Assembly (NCBI GenBank): GCA_964569055.1
Contig: CAZMSZ010000186.1
Span: 1 to 13,930 of the forward strand
Length of the DNA stretch: 13,930 nucleotides
Direction: 5' to 3'
DNA from: JAWLGW01 sp964569055
GTDB lineage: Bacteria; Planctomycetota; J058
Shown: positions 6,764-13,129 of the stretch, piece after piece
Layout: every line of letters begins with the position of its first letter
Numbering within the stretch: position 1 is the first letter of the stretch
Position numbers and translations under genes: made by a program
The notes under the pieces: model-generated
Databases searched by the model: none
Seen by the model: only the letters and a program-made list of their open reading frames with translations
What the model was told of the DNA's origin: nothing

Positions 6764-8187
6764 AGCTGGCGCCGGTTGGCCAGGATCTTCACGAACGAGC
6801 GCCCGTGGATCTCCTCGCGGGTCAGGCCGGTCGCCTCGACCTCGGCCAGGGTGACCGCGCCGCAGTTGAGCGCGCGCAAGAAGTAGTTGAGCAGGCCCTG
6901 CCCGGTGGCCGCGTCGTCGAACACGTCGCCGACCAGCGTGGCGCGCGCCGCCTTCTCGATGAAGTTGGACAGGCGCGCGCTCGCCGCCTCGAGCCCCTCA
7001 AGGAAGAACGCGTAGCAGGCGGCGTAGCGCACCGCGAGCTGGCCGGGGTGCAGATCCCAGCCCTGGTAGTAGCCGTTGCGCAGGCTGCGGCGGTTGTTGT
7101 CGTAGGCCTCGCGCCAGGCGGCGTGGACCACGGCGCGGTTCTCCGCCTCCTGGTCGTGGGTCAGCGCGTCGCCGCGGTGCGGGCCGACCGGCATGATGTT
7201 CGTCGCGCCGTCGGAGAGGAAGATCCCGGTGCTGGCGTAGGCGGCCATCATGACGTGCTTGGCGAAGTCGCACGACTCGTGCGCCATGCCCTGATACATG
7301 GCCGTCACGTTGGCCGAGGCGGTGAAGTCGTAGGTGCCGAGGTGCGCGCCCACGCAGCGGCCGTCCGCCGCGCGCAGCAGGAGCGGCAGGTTGACCCGCC
7401 CCTGCGCGTCGACGAGCGCCTGCGTGGCCTCGATCATGAGCTCGATCTGGAGCGCACCCGCGGGGACGCCGCGCGCGGCCTCGATCTCGCCGAGCAGCTC
7501 GCAGAACGTGGTGACCTGCTCGGGGATCGTCACCTTGGGGAGCGTGATGAAGAACCGCTCCGGCAGCCGGCCGCCGGCCTCGAGCAGCGCGGTCACGAAC
7601 AGGTCGAGCGTGCGCACGCTGCGCTGCTTGAGCTCCTCGGTCAGCGGCTTGATCCGGATCCCGCAGAACGGCGGGAGCGTCCCCTGCTCGAGCCCCTTGG
7701 CGAGCTCCTGCGCGGCCTTGACGGCGCAGGCGTCCTCCTCGGCGTCGGGGCGGTTGCCGTAGCCGTCCTCGAAGTCGATGCGGAAGTCCTCCACCGCCTC
7801 GGCCTCGAGCTTGGCGAGGGTGCGGGTGTAGACGGCGTGCGCCAGCCAGGCGTCGGGCGCGTAGGCGCGCACGCCCTGAGGGTCGCGGTCGAGCGCGGCG
7901 AGGAGCGCGGCGCGCGCGGGCCCGTCGGGGAGCGCGTCGGCGCCGGGGAGTCCGAGGGCGCGCGCGAACACCACCGGATCGGGGGCGTAGCGCCGGAGGT
8001 GCGCCAGGGCGAGCTCGCCCATGCGACGGGCGGTCTCGGCCTTGAACAGGTGCGCGCCGCCATACAGCGTGTGCACGGGCTGGCGCGCGGCGGGCTCGCC
8101 GGGGAACGCGGCCAAGAAGGCGCGGTTGGCGGCGCCGAGCCGGTCGAGCGCGGCGGCCGCGCGGGCGGGATCGAGCGAGGTCTTCAT
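6760..8187 (-). CDS. CitE/HpcH-like aldolase-superfamily protein (DUF6986-like)
   Basis: A 475-aa protein resembling a DUF6986-type family, some members of which carry the annotation phosphoenolpyruvate kinase or aldolase (recalled, not searched). Its motifs fit a metal-dependent TIM barrel of the HpcH/HpaI-citrate lyase beta superfamily: FRIDFEDGYG (about 138-147), GIRIKPL, FFITLPKV, LQIELMIEA (about 246-255) with a probable metal-binding Glu, GTYDFTAS (about 285-292) with a probable metal-binding Asp, and WDLHPGQL (about 379-386), like the IHPxQ motif of CitE proteins. The superfamily forms or breaks C-C bonds in 2-oxo acids or acyl-CoA thioesters, including malyl-CoA/glyoxylate chemistry. 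Lying between uraH and a glyoxylate-type aminotransferase, it may consume glyoxylate (malate-synthase-like) or act on ureidoglycolate; both are inferences. ATG at 8187 has GGGGGAG 7 nt upstream and lies 3 nt after uraH. It is cytosolic. Confidence 0.82.
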   Translation of the reverse strand: MKTSLDPARAAAALDRLGAANRAFLAAFPGEPAARQPVHTLYGGAHLFKAETARRMGELALAHLRRYAPDPVVFARALGLPGADALPDGPARAALLAALDRDPQGVRAYAPDAWLAHAVYTRTLAKLEAEAVEDFRIDFEDGYGNRPDAEEDACAVKAAQELAKGLEQGTLPPFCGIRIKPLTEELKQRSVRTLDLFVTALLEAGGRLPERFFITLPKVTIPEQVTTFCELLGEIEAARGVPAGALQIELMIEATQALVDAQGRVNLPLLLRAADGRCVGAHLGTYDFTASANVTAMYQGMAHESCDFAKHVMMAAYASTGIFLSDGATNIMPVGPHRGDALTHDQEAENRAVVHAAWREAYDNNRRSLRNGYYQGWDLHPGQLAVRYAACYAFFLEGLEAASARLSNFIEKAARATLVGDVFDDAATGQGLLNYFLRALNCGAVTLAEVEATGLTREEIHGRSFVKILANRRQL

Positions 8188-8190
8188 GGG

Positions 8191-8529
8191 TCAGCTCCCC
8201 CGGTAGGTCGAGTAGCCGAACGGCCCGAGCAGGAGCGGCACGTGGTAGTGCTCGCCCGGGGCCGGGATGTGGAACACCACGGGCACGAAGGGATAGAAGC
8301 CGCGGCTCCCGATCGCCTCGAAGTAGGCCCCGGTGTCGAACGTGATCCGGTAGGTCCCCTGGGCCTCGCCGCCGCGCGGGACGAGGTCCTTGACCCGGCC
8401 GTCGGCGTCGGTCACGCCGCTCGCGACCTCGCTCCACCGCTCGCCGTCGAGCCGCTCGAGCCGGACCGGCACGCCCGCGGCGGGGCCGCCGCGCGCGAGG
8501 TCGAGGACGTGGGTGCTGATCGAGCTCAC
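8191..8529 (-). CDS. uraH: 5-hydroxyisourate hydrolase (transthyretin-like)
   Basis: Hydrolyses 5-hydroxyisourate, the product of urate oxidation, to OHCU. The 112-aa length matches the family. Catalytic signatures are intact: STHVLD with His7 near the N-terminus, the central DADGRV arginine, HYHVPLLLGPFGYSTY, and the diagnostic C-terminal YRGS that separates the enzyme from vertebrate transthyretin. There is no signal peptide, so it is cytosolic and probably a homotetramer as in the family. It begins at GTG 8529, overlapping the upstream fusion gene by GTGA, with GGAGG 4 nt upstream. The next gene starts 3 nt after its stop. It acts directly after PuuD, encoded on the opposite strand, and directly before the OHCU decarboxylase domain of the preceding gene. 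Confidence 0.96.
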   Translation of the reverse strand: MSSISTHVLDLARGGPAAGVPVRLERLDGERWSEVASGVTDADGRVKDLVPRGGEAQGTYRITFDTGAYFEAIGSRGFYPFVPVVFHIPAPGEHYHVPLLLGPFGYSTYRGS

Positions 8530-10046
8530 GAGGCCTCCAGCTTCTCGAGCCTGAGTCGGGTGATCTTGGCCTGCTCGCCGGCGGCGATCCGCAGCTCGCT
8601 GTCGGGCGCGTTGTCGAGGCGCTCGCGCAGGCGCGCCAGCATCTCGTCCGCGTCGAGCCCGCTGGCGCAGACGATGAAGATGTGGCCGAAGCGGGCCTCG
8701 TACTCGCGGTTCCCCTCGGCCAGGGCGGCGATCGTGGCCTCGTCGGCGCCCGCCACACCCGCCTGCTCGCCGGCGGACCAGGCGGCGGTCGCGGCGAACT
8801 TGGCGCGCAGCGCGGCGGGGTCGGCGCCGATCCGCGGGTGGTGCTCGAACGCCTCGCGCCAGTCGGCGTCGCCGAGGTGCCACCAGGCGCGCTCCGCTTC
8901 GCCGAACAGGTGGGTGCGGCTGGCGAAGGGGCGGGCCGCGACCATGGCGCGCACCCAGCGGGTCGCCCCGCAGCAGCGCGCGAAGGCCGCGGCCGCCTCG
9001 TCGGGCGAGAGCGCGTTCAGGCGCGACACGAGCGCGTCGTCGGCGCCGGGCGTGCTCGCGCTCGGGCGTCCCCACACCCGCAGGCGGGCCACCCCGCCGT
9101 CGGGCAGGATCCGCAGGCGGACGTGGGTGAACGGTCCGCGGTCTTGGGCGGCGACCTCGTGCTCGGCGTCCTCGCGCAGCCTCACGAGCGGCGTGAGCGG
9201 GCGCCAGTCGGGATGGTCGACCAGGGCGCGCGCCGGCGCGCCCGGCCAGTACAGGCCGTCGACCGCGCCGCGGTCGGGGTAGTTCCCCTTGAACCAGCCG
9301 GTGTCGATCGTGACCCGCTCGACCTCGCCCGGCTGCGCCAGCGCGACCACGATCCAGTCCAGCGCCGGCGGGCGGCTGCGGCGCGTCTCCCAGCCCCCGC
9401 CCATGTAGGTCGAGCGGTCGGGCAGCAGCAGGTTCGTCATGGGCGAGAAGAACATGTCGCTGCAGGCGAGCGGGCGCGCGCCCCGCACCAGCGCGGCGAG
9501 GTCGACGAGGTCGCCCTGGCCTTCGCTCGTATCGGGGAGCGGCTCGCCGTAGACGCGCAGGCGCGCGACCCCGCCGTCGGGGTAGATGTTCAACCGGACG
9601 TGGGTCCAGCGCGCGTCGGAGGCCACGGGCTGGAGGTTGTGCGAGCCGCGCTTGAGCGGGACCTCGGGGAGGAGCGCCGTCCACTCCGCCTCGTCGCGCA
9701 GCGCCTCGGGCGAGGCGTCCGCGGGCGCCGCGCAGGCGTCGAGGCTCCCGAACGGCGGGTGGTTGCCCAGGAAGAACGAGGTGTCGATGTCGACCCCGCG
9801 GACCCGGCCGGGCACGCCGAGGCGAATGATGCACCAGTCGTGGCCGGGGACGCGCTTGCGCCGCGACTCCCACCCGTCCATCTCCTTGCCCCGCGGGGTG
9901 TAGGCGTCGGGGTCGAACCGCGCCGGGCGCGGCTCGAGCAGGTTCTCCTTGCTCGCGAAGTAGTCGTCGCTGGCGAGGAGGGCCTCGCCGCCCACCGCGC
10001 GCGAGGCCAGGTCGATCAGCCCGGCGAACGCCTCGATCTCGCTCAC
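8526..10046 (-). CDS. alc: Allantoicase / OHCU decarboxylase fusion
   Basis: A bifunctional 506-aa protein. Residues 1 to about 330 are allantoicase (allantoate to ureidoglycolate plus urea), with the family's two-fold repeat: DDYFASKENLL, GWESRRKR, IDTSFFLGNHPP in repeat one and SDMFFSPMTNLLL, GWETRRSR, IDTGWFKGNYP in repeat two. After a short linker (GRPSASTPGADDA), residues about 340-506 are an OHCU decarboxylase, making (S)-allantoin: LNALSPDEAAAAFARCCG, the HPRIG motif with catalytic His403, SAGEQAG, and NREYEARFGHIFIVCASG. Both domains look complete. They catalyse non-adjacent steps; allantoinase, the intervening enzyme, is encoded immediately upstream. The start is GTG 10046, in a GTGA overlap with allB, with GGAGGAGG 6 nt upstream. 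Reading further upstream in this frame only adds translated allantoinase antiframe. It is cytosolic. Confidence 0.94.
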   Translation of the reverse strand: MSEIEAFAGLIDLASRAVGGEALLASDDYFASKENLLEPRPARFDPDAYTPRGKEMDGWESRRKRVPGHDWCIIRLGVPGRVRGVDIDTSFFLGNHPPFGSLDACAAPADASPEALRDEAEWTALLPEVPLKRGSHNLQPVASDARWTHVRLNIYPDGGVARLRVYGEPLPDTSEGQGDLVDLAALVRGARPLACSDMFFSPMTNLLLPDRSTYMGGGWETRRSRPPALDWIVVALAQPGEVERVTIDTGWFKGNYPDRGAVDGLYWPGAPARALVDHPDWRPLTPLVRLREDAEHEVAAQDRGPFTHVRLRILPDGGVARLRVWGRPSASTPGADDALVSRLNALSPDEAAAAFARCCGATRWVRAMVAARPFASRTHLFGEAERAWWHLGDADWREAFEHHPRIGADPAALRAKFAATAAWSAGEQAGVAGADEATIAALAEGNREYEARFGHIFIVCASGLDADEMLARLRERLDNAPDSELRIAAGEQAKITRLRLEKLEAS

Positions 10047-11401
10047 GACGCGCCTCCTCCGAGGAAGGGCCGCCCGCGCGGCGGCCCGTCGACCGTTCCC
10101 TCGACCGCCACGACCTCGCCGCGCAGCCAGGTCCGCCGCACCGCGCCGCGGAGCGGACGCCCGGCCCAGGGGGTGGTCGGGTGGCGATGCAGGAGCGTGG
10201 CCGGGTCGAGCGGCGCCTCGCCCACGGGGCGGAACCACACTAGGTCGCCCGCGGCCCCGGGCGCCAGCTCGCCGCGTCCGCTCAGGCCCAAGAAGCGCGC
10301 GGGCCCACCGCTCATCCAGCCCAGCACCCGCTCCAGCGGGAGCCCGCGACGCGCGGCGGCGGTCCACACGCTGCGCAGCCCGAGCTGCAGCGAGGCGATC
10401 CCGCCCCAGGCCTCGAGGAAGTCGCCCGTGTCGGGGCGCTTGAGGGCGGGCACGCAGGGCGAGTGGTCGGTGACCACGAAGTCGAGGATCCCCTCGGCGA
10501 GGGCCGCCCACAGGCGGTCCTGGTTGTCGCGCTCGCGGATCGGCGGGGCGCACTTGTACTCGGTCGCGCCGGCCGGGACCTCCTCGGCGGCGAGGCCGAG
10601 GTAGTGGGGGCAGGTCTCGGCGCTGATCGGGAGGCCGGCGGCCTTGGCGCGGCGCAGGTGCTCGAGCGCACCGGCCGAGGAGAGGTGGACGATGTGCGCG
10701 CGGCAGCCGGTCTCGCGCACCAGCTCGCACACCAGCGCCACCGCGCGGTCCTCCCACTCCTTGGGGCGCGAGTGGAGGTAGCGCGCGTAGTCGCGGGGGG
10801 AGGCGTCCTGCGGGGCGGCCGCCAGCTCGCCCTCGAGCTCGGCGTGGACCAGGAGCGGCACGCCCTGCGCGCGCAGGATCGGCATGGCGCGGCGGAGGTC
10901 GTCCGCGCGGGCGGGCGGGAACTCGTCGATCCCCGAGGGGCAGAGGAAGCACTTGAAGCCGAGCGCGCCGGCGCCCACCATGCCGGCCAGCTCGCCCGCG
11001 TTGCCCGGGATCACCCCGCCCCAAAAGCCGCAGTCGACCCACAGCTGCCCGCGCGCGGCGGCGAGCTTGGCCTCGAGCGCGGCCACGCTCGTGGTGACCG
11101 GGACGCTGTTGAGCGGCATGTCGACCAGGAGCGTGACCCCGCCGGCCGCGGCGGCGCGCGTGGCGCTGGCGAAGCCCTCCCACTCGGTGCGCCCGGGCTC
11201 GTTGATGTGCACGTGGCAGTCGGTGAGCGCGGGCAGCAGCGCGTCGTCGCCGAGGTCGTGCGCCTCGTCGGCCTCCGCCGGGAGCTCGCCGTCAGGGCCG
11301 CGCCGGACCTCCGAGATCCGGCCGTCCGTCACCACGACCACGGCGGGCCCTTCCCCCTCGGGCAGGAGCGCGCGGCGACTCTTCAAGGCGAGCACGGGCA
11401 T
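10043..11401 (-). CDS. allB: Allantoinase
   Basis: Cyclic-amidohydrolase-family enzyme that opens (S)-allantoin to allantoate. The 452-aa length is normal. The binuclear metal site is complete: CHVHINEPGRTEWEGF with His63 and His65, carboxylated Lys150 in GFKCFLCPSG, HAE near the middle, HIVHLSSA, ETCPHYL and VVTDHSPC with Asp312. The HINEPGRTEWEGF and FLCPSG forms are characteristic of allantoinase rather than dihydropyrimidinase or dihydroorotase. It is the first gene of the minus-strand purine operon. ATG 11401 has GAGGA about 7 nt upstream, and the gene diverges from puuD across 126 bp, so both are likely controlled from that spacer. It ends in a GTGA overlap with the fusion gene and is cytosolic. 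Confidence 0.97.
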   Translation of the reverse strand: MPVLALKSRRALLPEGEGPAVVVVTDGRISEVRRGPDGELPAEADEAHDLGDDALLPALTDCHVHINEPGRTEWEGFASATRAAAAGGVTLLVDMPLNSVPVTTSVAALEAKLAAARGQLWVDCGFWGGVIPGNAGELAGMVGAGALGFKCFLCPSGIDEFPPARADDLRRAMPILRAQGVPLLVHAELEGELAAAPQDASPRDYARYLHSRPKEWEDRAVALVCELVRETGCRAHIVHLSSAGALEHLRRAKAAGLPISAETCPHYLGLAAEEVPAGATEYKCAPPIRERDNQDRLWAALAEGILDFVVTDHSPCVPALKRPDTGDFLEAWGGIASLQLGLRSVWTAAARRGLPLERVLGWMSGGPARFLGLSGRGELAPGAAGDLVWFRPVGEAPLDPATLLHRHPTTPWAGRPLRGAVRRTWLRGEVVAVEGTVDGPPRGRPFLGGGAS

Positions 11402-11481
11402 GCGCGGGTCCTCGGCGACGGCTGCGGAGGATACCCAAAGCGGGCGCGCGACTGGAGCGGCGGCGCGCCCGACGCGAGCGG

Positions 11482-11495
11482 GAGGCGGTCGCCTC
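11482..11495. promoter_or_regulatory. Palindrome, candidate operator upstream of puuD
   Basis: GAGGCG-GT-CGCCTC is a perfect 6-2-6 palindrome just upstream of the proposed puuD -10 (11502-11507), in the normal -35/-10 spacer zone. A repressor bound here could control puuD and possibly allB. The short arms and high background G+C make chance occurrence possible. Confidence 0.4.
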
Positions 11496-11517
11496 GTTTA
11501 GTAGGATCCGGCCGCGC

Positions 11518-11523
11518 AGGAGG
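11518..11523 (+). promoter_or_regulatory. puuD: RBS of puuD
   Basis: AGGAGG ends 4 nt before the GTG at 11528. This strong site fixes the puuD start upstream of the assembly gap, so the gene's N-terminus is present. Confidence 0.75.
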
Positions 11524-11527
11524 CCGC

Positions 11528-12876
11528 GTGGACCCCTACCTCCAGGAGTGGCTGCAGCTCGCCACCCGCTGGTTCCATTTCATGATGGGCGTCGCCTGGA
11601 TCGGGGCGTCGTTCTACTTCGTGTGGCTCAACANNNNNNNNNNNNNNNNNNNNNNNNNNNNNNNNNNNNNNNNNNNNNNNNNNNNNNNNNNNNNNNNNNN
11701 NNNNNNNNNNNNNNNNNNNNNNNNNNNNNNNNNTTCATGATGGGCGTCGCCTGGATCGGGGCGTCGTTCTACTTCGTGTGGCTCAACAACTCGGTGCGGC
11801 CGCCCGAGGAGGGGGAGCGGCCCGGGGTCGCCGGCGAGGTGTGGTCGGTCCACGGCGGCGCGTTCTATCAGGTGCAGAAGTACGCGGGCGCGCCGGAGCG
11901 GCTGCCGAGCGTCCTGCACTGGTTCAAGTGGGAGGCGTACCTCACCTGGCTGTCGGGCTTCTCTTTGCTGGTCATGATCTTCTGGACCAACGCCAGGGGC
12001 TACATGATCGACCCCTCGGTGCGCGACCTCTCCCCCTGGGCGGCGGTGGGGATCGGCGCGGGCGTGGTGTTCGGCGGCTGGCTGATCTACGACGGCCTGT
12101 GCCGCTCGCCGCTGCGGCGGCATCCCAAGCTGCTCGCGGCCCTGATCGTGGCGTTCGCGGTCGGGGTGGCCTTCGCGCTCTCCAAGCTGCTCAGCCCGCG
12201 CGCGGCCTACATCCACGTGGGCGCCATGATCGGCACCTGGATGGCCGCCAACGTGTTCTTCGTGATCATCCCGGGCCAGCGCGCCATGGTCGACGCCATG
12301 ATCGAGGGGCGCGACCCGCCGATCGAGCGCGGCCAGGCCGGCGCGCTGCGCTCGCTCCACAACAACTACCTCACGCTCCCCGTGTTGTTCGTGATGATCA
12401 GCGGCCACTTCCCGAGCACGTGGGGCAACCCCCACGGCTGGGCGATCCTGGCGGTGCTGGGCATGGTCGGCGCGGCCTACCGCCACTGGGTCAACCTCGA
12501 GGAGCGGGGCAAGGCGCAGCACTGGATCCTCCCGGCCGCCGTCCTCGGCCTGGTCGCCCTGGCGTTCCTGGCGCGCCCGCCCAAGCAGGCCGCCGCCGCG
12601 AGCGGAGAGGCCCCCGTCCCGATCAGCCGCATCCAGCAGATCGTGGGCGCCCGCTGCCTGAACTGTCACTCGAGCGAGCCGTTCGACTCCCCGTTCCCGA
12701 CCCCGCCCAAGGGGCTCCTGCTCGAGACGCCCGACCAGATCCGCGAGGCCGCCCGCACGATCCACCAGCAGGTGGTCGTGATCCGCGCGATGCCGTTCGG
12801 CAACCTGACCCAGATGCCCGAGTCCGAGCGCGAGGAGATCGCGCGCTGGTGCGCGCAGATGGGCGTGGTCGACTGA
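11528..12876 (+). CDS. puuD: Urate hydroxylase PuuD (membrane, cytochrome c domain)
   Basis: Integral membrane urate oxidase that produces 5-hydroxyisourate. In this family electrons pass to the respiratory chain through a fused cytochrome c, so no hydrogen peroxide is made. As deposited the gene is broken by 100 Ns and the frame shifts. Collapsing the duplicated 55 bp plus Ns (155 bp) gives one 397-aa frame from GTG 11528. Eight hydrophobic segments are visible, starting roughly at residues 12, 89, 119, 150, 175, 229, 253 and 280, with family signatures WFHFMMGVAWIGASFYF, WSVHGGAFYQVQKY, HWFKWEAYLTWLSGF and HVGAMIGTWMAANVFF. The C-terminal domain (about 315-397) carries the haem motif CLNCH (Cys325, Cys328, His329), and a Met in GNLTQMPESER is the likely distal ligand. 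It diverges from the operon encoding the following enzymes; a hairpin follows its stop. Confidence 0.95.
11579..11788. repeat. Exact 55-bp duplicate flanking an N gap in puuD
   Basis: Positions 11579-11633 and 11734-11788 are identical over 55 bp and directly flank 100 Ns. The overlap length is the same as at the other gap, so both reflect the same assembler k-mer. The copies encode the first membrane helix, and the apparent duplication of that helix is not real. Confidence 0.93.
11634..11733. other. 100-N scaffold gap (probably spurious)
   Basis: Exactly 100 Ns between identical contig ends. No sequence appears to be missing, because merging the flanks gives a full-length puuD. Confidence 0.95.
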
Positions 12877-12878
12877 AC

Positions 12879-12895
12879 GCTCGCCGGAGGCGAGC
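12879..12895 (+). terminator. Hairpin after puuD, terminator candidate
   Basis: A 7-bp perfect stem (GCTCGCC / GGCGAGC) with a 3-nt GGA loop begins 2 nt after the puuD stop. No T-tract follows, so it is not a classical intrinsic terminator. In G+C-rich genomes such hairpins may still terminate transcription or protect the 3' end. Confidence 0.5.
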
Positions 12896-13129
12896 AGCAC
12901 TCCCGTTCGATTCGACGGCGAGCGCGGTCCTCGGCTGTGGGCGCGGCGCGCCAGCGGGCGTGAAGGCGCGCGATCACGCCTGGAGGTGCGGCTGGCGACG
13001 GAGCTCAGGATCGTCGCGGCGAGCAGCGCGCTCACGCGCGTCGCAGCGGACGAGCGCGCCTTCGCGCGACCATGGGGTGTACCTTGCGCCCCGGTGCTCA
13101 GGGTTTAGAACGTGCCCAGAAGGTGGCGA
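12896..13129. other. Intergenic region puuD / transketolase
   Basis: About 230 bp with no convincing gene. Open frames crossing it on either strand are composition-driven and lack a good start or any recognisable product. It holds the candidate promoter of the next gene near its right end. No RNA gene or mobile-element end was recognised. Confidence 0.5.
13084..13111 (+). promoter_or_regulatory. Candidate sigma70-type promoter of transketolase gene
   Basis: TTGCGC (13084-13089), a 16-nt spacer and TAGAAC (13106-13111) stand 18 nt before the ATG at 13130. The -10 matches 4 of 6 and the -35 matches 3 of 6 consensus bases. The expected leader would be short. Confidence 0.35.

Larger units (their letters stand above)
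11402..11527. promoter_or_regulatory. Divergent promoter region allB / puuD
   Basis: This 126-bp spacer carries the promoters of the two arms of the urate pathway. On the plus strand TAGGAT at 11502-11507 (within TTTAGTAGGAT) is a possible -10 for puuD, about 20 nt before its start. On the minus strand TATCCT at about 11428-11433 is a possible -10 for allB. Neither has a clear -35, as is common in such G+C-rich DNA. Two inverted repeats lie here: a 9-bp arm pair at 11441-11449 / 11463-11471 and a compact palindrome at 11482-11495. The promoter assignment is inference. Confidence 0.5.

Noticed and set aside
6805..9282. A long plus-strand open frame opposite the purine operon (825 codons); similar frames at 5123-6886, 8682-10604 and 10463-11740
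   Set aside because: Composition shadows of recognised minus-strand enzymes. They have no motifs and cross several real gene boundaries or the N gaps.
11579..11788. The 55-bp pairs as real direct repeats, for example target-site duplications of an inserted element
   Set aside because: They end exactly at the N runs, the same length recurs at two unrelated sites, and they are far longer than usual target-site duplications.
11528..12876. puuD as a frameshifted pseudogene
   Set aside because: The frame change equals the 100 Ns plus one redundant 55-bp copy. Collapsing it gives an intact reading frame.
11614..13035. A minus-strand open frame opposite puuD (473 codons)
   Set aside because: It runs through the Ns and opposite clear PuuD membrane and cytochrome c motifs; Arg/His-rich low-complexity sequence.
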